Below are positions 22,410 to 34,357 of a DNA stretch of 64,000 nt, piece by piece (the first letter of the stretch is position 1; every line of letters begins with the position of its first letter). Source of the stretch: Acarospora socialis (taxonomy: Eukaryota > Ascomycota > Lecanoromycetes > Acarosporales > Acarosporaceae); contig JAMYGW020000012.1 of assembly GCA_025617375.2 (NCBI GenBank), forward strand, positions 1,302,001 to 1,366,000, in the 5' to 3' direction. Under the pieces are notes generated by a model that searched no databases, had not been told where the DNA came from, and saw only the letters and a list, made by a program, of their open reading frames with translations. The position numbers and the translations under genes were made by a program.

Positions 22410-25400
22410 ATGGCTGGGTGGGGGCAGAACTGCAGGCCATCCAAACGAATCCGCTTAGACAATGTCGATAAAACCTGTGTTCGTTTGAGCAACTCTCAAG
22501 ATGAAATACTATATGAAAGGCATTCTGGATATAGTCATGGCTTTCACAACCCCACCGAATCACAGTCGACGTCGACCCCAAGTGAAGCAGGAGGGTTGAC
22601 TCCACTCACTCGGCATCATGGTACCCACCAACACTTGACCACCAAGACCCACGTCACACACTTCGTAACGAACGCTCAGCATACTGCTGAAGAAACCAGA
22701 GGCGCCGTGACTACTGGCAATCTACCTGTTTTGGATGGCACGTTTGGCGAATCTCGGCCCAGTGGCCACCATGGGCTCCGAGACACAGGTGTTGTGGATC
22801 AAGTATGCTTTGGCATGGTGCGTCTTTCCTGTTTACATCCCTTGTTTACCTATCATCGGATAAAGCTCATCAGGACTCATGTAGCTTGATAACATTCCTG
22901 TCCAAGTATTGCAATCCACCGGTCTGGACCTGACTGCTGCCTCCATCTCAGTCATTTTTACGACAGTCTCGAAGACTCTGCAGCTCCAGACCGCCGCAGG
23001 CTCTGTGCTTGGAAGCCTTGATCCACGCTATTCTAAGTTGCTCCAGGTTTTGCAAAAAGCACAAGAAATTGAGTTGCAGGCATACCTGATACCCACTCTC
23101 TCCCGAAACCCTAGTCACGGTCGATCCCAACAGCCAGACACACAGGCAGCGCGACAGCGGAATGAGTCAGTGACGTTATCGGTAATATTGTACGGGTCCA
23201 TTGACGTATTCGAATCAATCGGCGAATTTCTGTCGCATTGCTCGGAATATCTTCAATCTCCTCTGCGCTGCAATCGTAACGTTCCTTACCGCAACCCACA
23301 GAGTCTTTCCGGAAGAGATGAAGAAACCCCCTTGACATTTCAGCTCGAAGCGGATCTCTCATCCTCCCAAATTGAGACGATAGCTCAAGGCAGCGATCCA
23401 TCTGCTGCCCTGGAAACCAAATGCACTTTCCCGGAAATAGAAGCACCACCTGCTGTTCGAACTTGCCTTTATAGGTCAGCGTACAAGGGTCTTGAAGGAC
23501 ATGAGCCTCAACTGACTTTTCTAGTCATCAAAAGCAGGCCTTGTCGTTCATGTTAAAGAGGGAACAGGGCTGGGATCTCTATAGCGACCGAGACGATATC
23601 TGGAAGGCTGCTCCTAGTGAACCTAATGGGATTACTAGGTAAGTCTTGCTTGACCCTGGCTTGAGCATGTCGGAAATGGGACTCTCATCATTTCCAAGGT
23701 ACTACAACACAGTGACGGGAGACGTCTCAGTTTACCGCCCTAGGGCATTCCGAGGAGGCATTCTCGCGGACTCTATGGGGCTAGGCAAATCGTTAACCGT
23801 GATTTCGTTGCTAGCGACGGACTGGTCAGAACACGTCCAAAAGTCGATAGGAGTTCCGCCAACGCTTCTGGTCGTACCACTCTCACTGCTTCGAACGTGG
23901 GAAGAAGAACTCGAAAGACATCTTTATCCACAAACCCTTCGCTGCTTGAGATATCACGGGCCGAAGCGCACTAATGATCTTGCCACAATGCTCTCGCACG
24001 ACATCGTGCTTACAACGTATGATCTAGTGGCTTCACAATGGCGGACTCTCGAGAAGGGACCAAAACTTCTCTTTTCTACGACCTGGCGTCGCATTGTACT
24101 AGATGAAGGTAAGCAACATTCTCAGGCGACCAAGTGAGCAAGCCAAATTAACTTAAATTTACAGCCCATGAGATTCGTACTGGCACTATCGAAAAGGCTA
24201 AAGCGGTGTGTGCTCTTCGAGGAGACTTGCGATGGGCTGTATCCGGCACTCCCATACAAAACCGATGGGAAGATCTTGCCGGGCTGCTCGGTTTCCTCAA
24301 AGTGTACCCCGATGGTGACATAAGATCACTCAAGGCCATGCTGAGAACCAACGCAACAAACTTACAGGTGAGGCGTATGCTCGCCTTGCTATGCCTTCGA
24401 CGATCCAAGAAGACGATAAAACTTCCTCGTCGGATTGATAAGATACATATAGTGAGGTTCGATGCCGACGAAGCTATTCAGTATAATATCTTGAATAAGT
24501 CCATCTCAGGCTATCTCCAACAAGAAAGTTTGCATGAACACGTTGGGACTTACTCCAACATATTATCCAAGATCAATTCACTCCGACAAATGTGTAACCT
24601 TGGTACATATTTTCAAAGGGAGTTACATACGCCTGTGGGGTCTGGGACCCGTGATGCTGGGGTGCAAGGCCTCTTTGATGGGATGTTATCGGCAGGGCTT
24701 GCTATGTGCTCTATTTGCAATCGAGACTTGTCGACGGGGGACGATGGTAATGAGTGGCCACTTGCGGACACTGACGCCTCTGAAGCATCTCAGCCCCGCT
24801 TAACGACATGCGGTGAACTCATCTGCGCCTCCTGCTTCACGCCTTCCAAGATCGCGACGCGCCCTAAGGATCGAAGATGCCAACATCAGCCCTCATGCGA
24901 ATTCTTTGCCGTCACTCTCTTTAGCTCTTTCACCGCTCCAACATTCCACGCCGTATCTCGCCTACCGGTCAAGATGCGGGCGTTGCAGAAGGATCTTGTG
25001 GCTTTGCCGGAGACAGACAAGAGGTAAGTGATCTATCCTGTATGACAAGGTCGCTCTCAAACTTCTTCAAGTATCATCTTTTCGTTCTGGACTACAACTC
25101 TGAATCTCGTCGGGAGCGCACTCAACGAACTCCGACTTCCCTATACCCGCGTCGACGGGACCATGCCTGTTAAGCAGCGGCAGCAGGCTCTTACGTCTTT
25201 TATCGAAGACTCTCACGTTCGGGTACTTTTGATATCTCTCCGTTGTGGGTCAAATGGGTGGGCAGAGCTTGCAACTTTCGTGGTTCTAGTCGCCGCTAAT
25301 ACCTCTAGGCTAACATTAACGGCTGCAAACCACGTTTTCCTCATGGAGCCCCAGTGGAACCCCATGCTAGAGGATCAAGCCCTTGACCGCGTGTACAGAA

Positions 25401-25693
25401 TCGGGCAGACAAAGGAGGTCACCACAGTTCGCTACATTGTCCAAGGGACCTTGGAGACGGTACGCTAGAATTGCTAGAATGGTTCCCCTTTTGAGGCAAT
25501 TAGATCTGACATTGGCATAGAGCATCCGTCATCAGCAGTCAAAGAAGAGAAATCTGGCCGAGCAAGCATTTGCTCTCACCCAGCAACACAATAGCTGGAT
25601 CGAGGTAAGTACGACCGTGGACCTAGCAACACGGGGCTTGTCTAACTTGTCTCACAGCGCATTCGGGCCATGCTCTCAAATGCACCAATATAG
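22410..25693 (+). CDS. SNF2-family helicase, Rad5/HLTF/ULS1-like
   Basis: Predicted nuclear DNA translocase. Nine exons: 22410-22817, 22885-23474, 23525-23638, 23699-24108, 24165-25023, 25072-25257, 25309-25459, 25521-25604, 25658-25693; 945 residues. Seen: PHQKQALSFM-type entry motif (HQKQALSFML), Walker A ADSMGLGKS (~395), VVPLSLLRTWEEEL (Ia), DEAH box at an exon junction (VLDE|AHEIR), WAVSGTPIQNRWEDL (III), LLCLRRSKK, and helicase C motifs RVDGTMPVKQRQ, CGSNGLTLTAANHVFLMEP, QALDRVYRIGQTKEV. Between the lobes a Cys-rich stretch (MCSICNRDL ... CGELICASCF, ~693-740) looks like a degenerate RING, as in Rad5-like ligases, but spacing is irregular. No HIRAN domain was recognised. Related fungal genes are often multicopy; a role in the STAND locus is only a guess. 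Confidence 0.9.
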
Positions 25694-26145
25694 TTATATA
25701 AAGGGAGCACTTAGTAATACACCAAATTACTTTACCAGAAGCATATAAAAGATTCCGATGCTCGACCAAGCTAGTGTACTGTCCTGGAATAGGGCTTTTG
25801 CCGCTGTCATCTCTCTTCGGTTCGAGGAAGAACTTTAAAGTGTTTTCAGCACCTCCATTCCACCCTCATTCCACGCGTCTTGTCACCAACGATCGACGGA
25901 GGTTCTAAGCTTCGCAATGAACGCATCATGATCAGCGCGGCAAAGCGTCGCGTATCTGCAGGATTCCCGCAACCCCCCAGAGAGTCACCACTGAGCTGCT
26001 CCATGAAGATGCTACGGGGACTCAAATTACGATTGTTTTAGATTGAATTCTTGAAAGTGATATCTAAAGTGCTTAATATTAGAGTCTTAAGAATCACAGT
26101 CCAAGTACACCTAACGCTCCCCATTAACGCTAATCCCCTTCCCAG
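25694..26145. other. Convergent intergenic region
   Basis: 452 bp between the stops of the SNF2 and siroheme genes; nothing recognised. Confidence 0.5.
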
Positions 26146-27957
26146 TCAACCCACCGCAAGCTCCTCCGCAACCCTCCCACGTCCCAAGTCCGGCACCACC
26201 CCCTCCAGCCCACTCTCCAAGCCCTCCAAGCCCCTAAACCCCTCTTCGACAACCCACTTCTGCCCGCCGGGCTTATGCAGCACCTCGCAACTCCACCCAA
26301 CGACGAGAAGGCCAGGCGGTCGACTGCCTTCTTCTTCGACGGCAGCGCAGACGTGCTGGAGGGTCGAGCGGATGACGCGCTGGTCCGGGCAGGAAGCGCG
26401 CTCGATGACGGCGCAGGGCGTCTGTGGTGGCCATGGGAGTTTGGAATTGGATTTTTGAGCGTCGGAGTCGGGGTCGGAATTAGAGGCTGGGTTAGGGATA
26501 GGGTTAGTGAGGGAATCGACGAGCGGACCGAGCCGATGAAGCGCCATCAGGAGGACAACGGTCTGGCTAGGAATATAAGGCGGTAGGTCAGGGCTCGCGC
26601 CTTTACGACCGGTGCCCGTGCAGATGAGGACTTGGTCGGCGACAGCCCGATGCGTAGGTGGTATGCCCGCAAATAACGGGGCACTGAGCGCGGACGTGAT
26701 ACCCGGCAAGACGGTGGCGACATAGCCGTGCTGTCGGAAGAAATGGAATTCTTCGCCGCCGCGGCCATAGATGTAGGGATCGCCTTGCTTGAGGCGGACG
26801 ACGACCTTACCTGCCTTGAGCCCCTCAAGACCCATGGTCAGGAGCTCTTCTTGCGCTTTTTCCGCGTTGCCGGGGAATTTGCGGGCGATGTAGACTTCGG
26901 TGCGGCGTGGGACGAGATCCAGCACGGGAGCGGGGACGAGTTTGTCGGCGAGGATGAGGTCGGCGGTTTGGATGGCGCGGTGGGTGGCAAGTGTTAGAAG
27001 GTCTGGGTTGCCCGGGCCGGAGCCGGCGAGGATGATCCGTCCTTTGCGTCGTCGTTTGTCAAGGGCAGCGGGATCTAGTGGTGCGGTGGAGCTCGGCGCG
27101 TTGCTGGTGGTGTACGATTGAAGGATGCTGTCGACGTCGGCGTCTGTGATGGTGGCCAAACGGCGTAGAGGCCAGTACTCGCAGATCTGTGACAACCATC
27201 GCATGCGTCTGTTGCGAGCTGTGTCTCTATCTTCGGGAGTGACTAGTTGATTGAAACTCGCTTTTTGCGCGGTGGTGTCGTCCTCCTCTGTTTCCAAACT
27301 GTTGTCTTCAAGGTCTGCTGCTCGGTGATCCTCCTCCCAGATGCGCTTTCGTATTGTTCCAAGTCTTTCGACGGCGCTGCCGAGATCCGGTGGGAGTGAC
27401 GAGGCAATTTCTCGCCTGATGCGAGAAGCAAGCTTGCATCCTTTGCCGGAAGTGGTGATGCCAATCTGGAGAGGTCCATCCGAATGTATGGACAGAAGAG
27501 TGAACGTACAAAGGTTTGGTGCATCAGCGACATTGACTGGTATACGAAGCCTACGGCAAAGAGTCGATATATGCGTACCTATAGCAAATTCAGCAATAGA
27601 AACAGCTTTTAGGAAGTTGCCCTGCATACTCAAAGCATTCTTTCCTCCAAGCGTGACGAACACCGCATCCACTACACCGTCGACCGCATTTCTTCCCAGA
27701 CTTTGCAAATCCTCGTCTCGGAAGCCCCTTTTCAGCCACTCCAGCGTCCCCTCTTCAAATCGCTTCATTAGGGCATAGTGTACCTCCGCGTCCTCAGCTG
27801 CCAAAACCTTGACCTGCGCGCCAACTTCTATACTTCTGGCACATCTCGCACTGGCCAACGGGTTCGACCCAATGACTAGATGCACATGACCGGTCGAATC
27901 GACAGCCGTGAGGAGCTGGCGAGACGGCACCTCTGTCGCCAATCCAGGGTGGACCAT
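26146..27957 (-). CDS. met1: Uroporphyrinogen-III C-methyltransferase with Met8-like N-terminus (siroheme synthesis)
   Basis: Makes precorrin-2 by two SAM-dependent methylations of uroporphyrinogen III; the N-terminal half resembles the Met8-type dehydrogenase/ferrochelatase, so one protein may run much of siroheme synthesis for sulfite and nitrite reductases. The frame is open for 603 codons, but 27629-27579 (GTATGC...CTATAG, 51 bp, no stop) is almost surely an intron kept in frame: removing it joins GGKNALS to THISTLCRRLRIPVNVADAP as in the family, giving 586 residues. Seen: N-terminal VIGSNPLASARCARS (Rossmann-like), NVADAPNLCTFTLLS, GITTSGKGCKLASRIR; then the SUMT domain with ILAGSGPGNPDLLTL, VVRLKQGDPYIYGRGGEE, VLPGITSALSAPLFAGIP. 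Start taken at the first ATG. Confidence 0.92.
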   Translation of the reverse strand: MVHPGLATEVPSRQLLTAVDSTGHVHLVIGSNPLASARCARSIEVGAQVKVLAAEDAEVHYALMKRFEEGTLEWLKRGFRDEDLQSLGRNAVDGVVDAVFVTLGGKNALSMQGNFLKAVSIAEFAIGTHISTLCRRLRIPVNVADAPNLCTFTLLSIHSDGPLQIGITTSGKGCKLASRIRREIASSLPPDLGSAVERLGTIRKRIWEEDHRAADLEDNSLETEEDDTTAQKASFNQLVTPEDRDTARNRRMRWLSQICEYWPLRRLATITDADVDSILQSYTTSNAPSSTAPLDPAALDKRRRKGRIILAGSGPGNPDLLTLATHRAIQTADLILADKLVPAPVLDLVPRRTEVYIARKFPGNAEKAQEELLTMGLEGLKAGKVVVRLKQGDPYIYGRGGEEFHFFRQHGYVATVLPGITSALSAPLFAGIPPTHRAVADQVLICTGTGRKGASPDLPPYIPSQTVVLLMALHRLGPLVDSLTNPIPNPASNSDPDSDAQKSNSKLPWPPQTPCAVIERASCPDQRVIRSTLQHVCAAVEEEGSRPPGLLVVGWSCEVLHKPGGQKWVVEEGFRGLEGLESGLEGVVPDLGRGRVAEELAVG

Positions 27958-28685
27958 CTGGCTGTGTAACCAACTGCGAACAATCCGAAAGTTGAAGTAT
28001 TCTAAAACGACCAGTCAGAAAAAAAATGACACTGAATAAAATCCGATCTCTCAGAGCCTAAAGTGCTTCGAGAAGTCGTGTATAATATCGAGAAATCAAT
28101 ATGAAGCTCGGAGGGTGGTTCGAGGAACTAAATGGGTATAAAACGTTTATATATCTCTTGCTTATACTGAAAGACAGAGGCCCCACGCACGAAGCAATGA
28201 CACAAAAAAGAAGTAAATACGAGCTATTAAGACGATGGTAGTTAGTAATGGAAATGTTTTGCCGTTGACACGAAATTTGTTCTGATATCGAGATTTTGGT
28301 ACCGATAACGCCATCCCGCACCGAAGCTTATCTTATCGTTATCTCGGCGACAACTGGGCCGACCCGCCGATAAACAGTCCTCCGAGGAGAATTCCGTAAG
28401 GCTGAGGAAATGTTCCTTTTCATCAACCTTGGGCTTCTCCTAGGGTACTTGTACCTAAGATAATATGCAAAGAGCACTCCGCGCGGTACAAGACGAGTCA
28501 AGATGAGCAGATATTGATCGAGTCCCATTGCAAGAGATGCTCTTATGTTCTAAGCTTGCCTGCAGAATGATGCGTGGATAGACACTACGAGTACGGGTAG
28601 AGTACACACAACCTAGAGATCATAACTACTTTGTAGGTCACCCGCTTCCCTCCAGCCTCTTCTCTCGAAGAGGACTGCACGAATC
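27958..28685. other. Intergenic, no gene seen
   Basis: 728 bp. The right part (about 28,560-28,640) has the spacer-type short repeats GAGTACGGGTAGAGTAC. No coding sequence recognised. Confidence 0.5.
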
Positions 28686-30137
28686 TCAAGAAAAGACAGC
28701 ACTAGGCTTGATATCGCCGCTCCTGAAACTACTCAATGGCGGCGTGCCTTCGGCCGGCGGGCCCGAAAAGCGCGTCTGCACGAACGTCTTCATGATACCG
28801 TCCACCTTTCTATCGAACGCGTCATACAGCTCACTAAACTCATCGATCTTGAAGCGATGCGACAGGATCAGCGTCGGATCGAACTTGCCGGACTCGATCA
28901 ACTGCAGCAGATCCTTCCAGTACTTCTGCACGGGCGACTGTCCCGTGCCGCGCAGCGTCACTCCCTTCTCCATCAGCGCGCCGATGAGGAACTGGTTCGT
29001 CATGGCGGCGTAGTCGGCGACGAGCGCGATGTTGCCGAACTTCCGCACCGCGCGGAGGCACTCGTTGACGATTTCCGACGAGTCCGTCTCGAGACCCACG
29101 GCGCGCTGGACGGAATGCAGGACCGTCTTGGTGTAGCGGAAGGCGGCGGCGTCAATGCAGCAGTCGACACCGTCGGGCTCGAGCTCATAGATGGCCGCCA
29201 CCACATCCTTGGTCTCGTCGAAATTAATGACGTTGTCCACGCCAATCTTGTCCGACTTCGCCAGCGCGAGCCGCTCGGGCACATTGTCGATGGCGATGAT
29301 GCGCCGGGCGCCGCCGAGCTTGCTCCATTTGGCGGCGAGCAGGCCGACTGGACCCATGCCCCAGATGGCGACCGACTTGCCTTCCTGCACGTCCGCGCAC
29401 ACGGTGGCGTGATACGACGTCGGCACAATGTCGCTGAGGTAAAGAGCCTTCTCATCCGGCACCGAGGACGGGATCTTGAGCAGATTGGTGTCCGCGAAGG
29501 GGCAGCGCACGTATTCGGCCTGTCCGCCCGCGAAGCCGCCGGCGAAGTGCGAATAGCCATAGATGCCGGCGAACGGCTTGCCGTAGAGCTTCTCTTGCAG
29601 GCTAGAGGTATTGGTCCGGTCGCACATGGACGTCAGGCCTTCTTTGCAGAAGTTACAGGTTCCGCATCTGTCCACCATATATCAATCAACCAACATGTAT
29701 CTTCACTAATACAAATTGATAAAATGGGAAGGGGGACGGGGTTAGGCGTCAGTATTAGGTGAAGTAAAATAGACTCACGCGATCTGAAAACTAGCAACAA
29801 CCCTATCGCCCTTCTTCACATTCTTCACATCCGCCCCAACCTCATCGACAATGCCCATCCACTCATGGCCCAAGATCTCGCCCGGCTGCAACTGCATGAT
29901 CTCCTTGTGATAGAGGTGCAAATCGCTTCCGCAGACGGTGGTGCCGGTGACCTTGATCACGGCGTCGGTGGGCTCGGTGACAGCTGGCACGGGCACCTCT
30001 TCGACCCGGACGTCCTTGTTGCCGTACCAGCGGAGCGCCAGCATGGTTTCGTTGGGCCGCGTCGCATGTTGGTTCGTGGTCGCGGTGGGGCGGTCGCCGA
30101 GCTTCTCCTCGACCTTGTTGGCGACGAAGGTGTTCAT
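28686..30137 (-). CDS. Zinc-dependent alcohol dehydrogenase, formaldehyde-dehydrogenase-like MDR
   Basis: NAD(P)-dependent medium-chain dehydrogenase acting on an alcohol or aldehyde; substrate unknown, the closest remembered type is the glutathione-independent formaldehyde dehydrogenase group. Exons 30137-29779 and 29667-28686 (111-bp intron) give 446 residues. Seen: catalytic zinc ligands in TTVCGSDLHLYH and GEILGHEWMG, structural zinc loop CGTCNFCKEGLTSMC (Cys x4) right after the intron, nucleotide fold IWGMGPVGLLAAKW followed by acidic IAIDN, and CCIDAAAF. An upstream in-frame ATG at 30197 would add 20 residues; MNTFVANKVEEKL at 30137 is the usual family start. A long plus-strand frame over the same DNA is its GC-rich shadow. 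Confidence 0.9.
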
Positions 30138-30495
30138 CTTTCGCCTTTCTGTCTGTCTCTTAGGAAGCGAGTCTGAAGTAGAGGGAATTGAGTTCACAGA
30201 AGGAATATTTTCTCCTCATATATTTTAGGGTTGTCGATGGGATGATGTTAAAGTGTCGTGATGTAGTTACGTCACTATGCGTATTGACAGAGTCATGTCA
30301 TTCAACCTTTCGTACGCAATCAGATATGACCATTCAGGATCCCAATCACCAATAGTTGAGCCGAGGTTTCATCAGAGCAAATTGCTCTTTGAAGACATTC
30401 CGCCGGTTTGACTACGTAAAATAGGCAGACGGCAGATCTAGAGGTAAAACAAGTATGCAACGCTTTGTGAACCCGCATAAACCCTAGAGTCGATA
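30138..30495. other. Intergenic
   Basis: 358 bp between the dehydrogenase start and the SEC21 stop. No gene; promoter of the dehydrogenase expected here. Confidence 0.5.
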
Positions 30496-33400
30496 TCAAG
30501 CAACGGTGGAAAGTACCAGCGCCGAAACCCCTTCCTCCTCGCTCCTGACAGTAATCTTCGTTGTCGCACCCGTCTTTGCGGAGTATGCCATCTTGACCAT
30601 TGCAGCTACCCTGCCGCCGGTGATGGTCTTGCCGTATAGTTTGATGGTGTGCGTGCTTGTGGAGAGAGTGACATCTGTACCTTCGAGTGGTTGAAGGGAG
30701 AGAGTCTTGGTGATTTGTTCGGTAGCATCTGAGTAACCCCGGAGCCGATTAGCAAGCGTATCACACAGGTATTAGCTCAATGAGCGAAGGATAGCATACC
30801 TGCGATACTAGTCACATTGACAAGCCGGACTGTCTCTGACGCTTCATCACCGCTCGCTCCAGTCTGCTCCCACACGTGGTCAAAGCTACCGGCGAATGCA
30901 GGAATAAGGTAATCGCTTCCTGCCAATTCCAAAGCTTCAATTTCGTACTCGTCTTCGTTTCCGTTCTCCTCGGGCTCGCCTGTTGTTGGATCAATCTCCT
31001 TGCTGGTGAATTTGAGGATATTGGTAAATGTCGTGATCGGGAAAGAATGTTCACCCCCTGACTTCTTGAAAGCAACGTATATCGTCCCTGGCTCATCGAT
31101 TGTGACTTTGGTGGCCGGAATGATGAAATCTTCCTCAAGAGCCTCATCTTCGTTACTCGGTGAAGCCATCACAGAGACATCTTGAATGACGATTTCAGGT
31201 AGAGTATTCTTGACCTGATACTGTAGGACAATGTGCTCTTTGAAAATGTGCTTGATGACACTGACTACATACTCCATCTCACTTTCCGTCAGCTCAAACT
31301 GTTGACACGACTTGAGAACGGGACCGTAAGCCTTGAGTTCGGGTATTTGCATAAGTTGTTGAGCGTATTTCTGGGCAGTGGCTGTGACCGATTCGGATGA
31401 GTCTGCACCTGCGTCTGCTTGGGACTTCTTGGGTCCCGCGCTTGGTGCTTTGAGAGTAGGGGTCGCTGTTGTAATCTTTTTGGTGCGCTCTTCTGCAAGA
31501 GCTTGTTCGTGTGAAACGATAGGAATGTTGGACAGGTCGAACGCTTTTGCAAATGTGCCTTTATCATCCGCAGTGACATACATGACCAGTTGATGCTCGA
31601 AGGTAGATAAGGAGAACATCGAGTCTGGTAGGTCTTAGCATATCACAACCTGTAGGTAGCGGGTGCATTCAAGTTTACCATTCTTTATAAAGCGAGTTGC
31701 CATGTCATCGGTTTCGCTCATTAGCCTCAGATTCAGTGCAGCTCGATCCCGAACTTCATCATCAACATCATCAAGACATCGGGTCAGTAAAACCGTCACA
31801 CTCCGCTTGACTTCAGGATCTTTTTGTCCGACGCCGAACTTTGCAAGTGCTGTGACCGCCGCTGCTCGAACGACGGCATTCTCTAGAACCACCCGGTTGT
31901 AGATATATCTAATGTACTTTGTAGGTTGTGATGTTTTGGGTCCCTCAACGCCGAGTAGGTGCAGTATTCGTACGGCAAGCTTGGTGAACTCGCAGTCCTC
32001 AATGAACTCGCAAAGATGCGCCAGGGCTGGCAGAGTAAGCGAATGCCAATGACATGCCTAACAGAGGGAAGCTTACCGTCTTCTTTACTGCCGGGAACAA
32101 ACTTGATAAGGTCAAACATACTCTCCACGACGCTTCTCTTGAACTCGTAGCCTCCCTCATCCCGGAGTATTCCACTCAAGAAAGCAAGCATTCCGGCTTG
32201 TTTGCTGGGGAACTTCAGGCACAATGTTCGGATGGCCTCGACTATGGTGATCTTGAACTCGTCTGTGATATCGGCCATGAAGCCCGAGATCTGTTTCATT
32301 AACCGGTCCACGCTGGCCTCGTTTCCGGTTTTGAGTAGTGTCGTGATTGCGAACGTCGCGATGGAACGGTTGCTGTTGGAGATCAAGTTCTCAATATCTG
32401 GGTTGCACGGATGTACTGCCTGGGGTTTGAACGAAGCAAGGTTATGGAGGATGCGGATAGCAGCGAATTTAGTGACTGCGCGAGGGGAAGTAAGGAACAA
32501 CTGGAGGACGTGGATGGCTTGTGTGAGCTCTGCGTCCGTGACATCCGGCATATCGCAGATCGCTTTGGCTGCTTCAAAGTTGACCATCTCCTTCTGGTGT
32601 CGCAGCCAACCATCCAAAAGTTGCATCATTGGCTTCCTTAAGCTAGTGTCGTCTTCCGCCAGCTTTGCGGCCAGTCTTACTAAAATCACAGTAGCAGCGG
32701 GACTTTTGACAACCCCTGGCGCACCGAATTGTTGTACCATTTTCACCAGCGCCATCCTATCATGTGATCGCATTTGGTACAGCAACCCAATGGCATGGTA
32801 CTGGGTCATGAAATTTGTATTGGAGGCAGCGAGCGAATGTTGGCTTCCGGAAGTTGAGAAACCAAGAGAAAATCCTCCCGAAGATTTTGCTGAAGATGCT
32901 GCCTCTTGGGTTTCGCTCTGCCATCGTCGAACCACGTCTCGGGCTATTGGAAGAAGGTGATACGACGATACAAGCGCGGCGGAAGAGACTGATGGGGTCT
33001 TGTCGACTATAGCGGTTTTGATCAAGCGCTCAATTGCCTGCACAGTCGTCGCCTGACACATCCATCAGCATGGTCCCTTGGACTGTGCCGGCATGAAACA
33101 AAACCTCACATCGATTATCCTGCAGAGAGCGCGAATGGCATTTGCTCGGTATAGAACATCGCTACCGACTGCCGTGTCCTTCATTATGCTACTCGTAACC
33201 ATAATGACATCCTCTGCAGTGCTAGCAAGCTCTTTGATTACCAGGTATACCATTTGCCTCAGTGAATGGTCCTTGTTTTGGAAGAGTTTGGAAATGCTAA
33301 AGAAGAGGGAGGTAGCTTCGTTGGTAGGGAATCTTTCGCCGGTGAAGAGGAGAAGGGCAATCTTTGTGAGTAATATTCGACATCTTCGGGGCGAGACTGG

Positions 33401-33562
33401 GGATGAGTTGAATAGTCGTGCTGTGATATGATTATGAGTATGAGTGGATGGATAGCCTTGACCGCGCTCCATTTAAGCAATCTCACCTTCTTGAAAGACG
33501 GATGTCCTGTCGACCTTGACGATAGCCTGGTCGGCATCTTCGTCCCTCTTGCCGTAGCTCAT
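30496..33562 (-). CDS. sec21: Coatomer subunit gamma (COPI)
   Basis: Large adaptin-like subunit of the COPI coat on Golgi membranes, needed for Golgi-to-ER retrieval. Exons 33562-33487, 33420-33110, 33052-32077, 32026-31679, 31624-30800, 30728-30496 give 922 residues, the normal size. Start [20 protein letters not shown]; then [37 protein letters not shown]-type text (seen as [18 protein letters not shown]), the HEAT/adaptin solenoid to about residue 560, a Lys/Ala/Pro hinge, then the appendage domain ([21 protein letters not shown] near the end). All introns are GT-AG, 50-71 bp. The gene start lies only 280 bp from the edge of the large AT-rich transposon. Confidence 0.97.
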
Positions 33563-33841
33563 CTTGCCGTACGACCAGCGTGGCCTAACCTAGTGTCCCT
33601 TTCGGAGGCAGAGGGAGGGTATTGACAGCAGTGCCCACTGCAGTTACAAGCCGAACTTTTTTCTCTGATCACAACGGCGCTGGCTTGGAACGATTGCAGT
33701 GAAATGAATGTAAGCCCATTGAGGTTCGCGAGAGTATTGCCCTTAGCAACATGCGTACAAAGTAAGAACACCCTTTGCTCTGAATTGTGATGTGTTCACG
33801 GCTGCTGAATCCCTGCCACGGTGGTGTGAAGTGCGAGTGCA

Positions 33842-34357
33842 CTACGGTGGACGATAACGAGGTTACCGACACATCAAATTTTTTTCGAATTTTCGCAAAG
33901 TGTTAATGAATATTCACCATTAACAACACATAGTCATAGATTGTAGTAGAGAAATCATGATCTATAAGTAGATAATCAACATTCTTATCATCATATGAAC
34001 AAATTCATCAACTACAACAATGATCATCTTCATCTCAGTCATCAATGATATGACACAAGCACAGAGAGACAGAGTAAATACTTTTTAGTATGAAGACTGA
34101 TCTGAAAAACTGATTGTACAAAGATATATGATAGTGAATTTCAATTCAATAATGTTCAGACACAGATTCTGAAGAAGTGAAAAGATGAAATGAAAATTAA
34201 AATATAATCAGAAAAAAATCACATCATGATCAGCATGCTGCAGCAGACTTTATATATTAAAGCAATTATCATACAGTTCTGATTTGTACAATCTACAGCA
34301 ATATACAACATTACACACTACTGACATCTTTCTAATGAGAAAGAAAATGAGAAAAAA
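33842..34357 (+). repeat. Left terminal inverted repeat
   Basis: Inverted partner of 44,990-45,481. The outer ~57 bp match almost perfectly (GGACGATAAC(G/T)AGGTTACCGAC and onward), the rest with many transitions. This arm carries an extra ~27 bp at about 33,899-33,925 absent from the right arm, itself bounded by GTTAATG/CATTAAC. Confidence 0.85.

Noticed and set aside
28857-29762. 301-codon plus-strand frame over the dehydrogenase
   Set aside because: GC-rich third-position shadow of a clear MDR enzyme on the other strand.
32202-32960. 252-codon plus-strand frame over sec21
   Set aside because: Antisense to conserved coatomer sequence.
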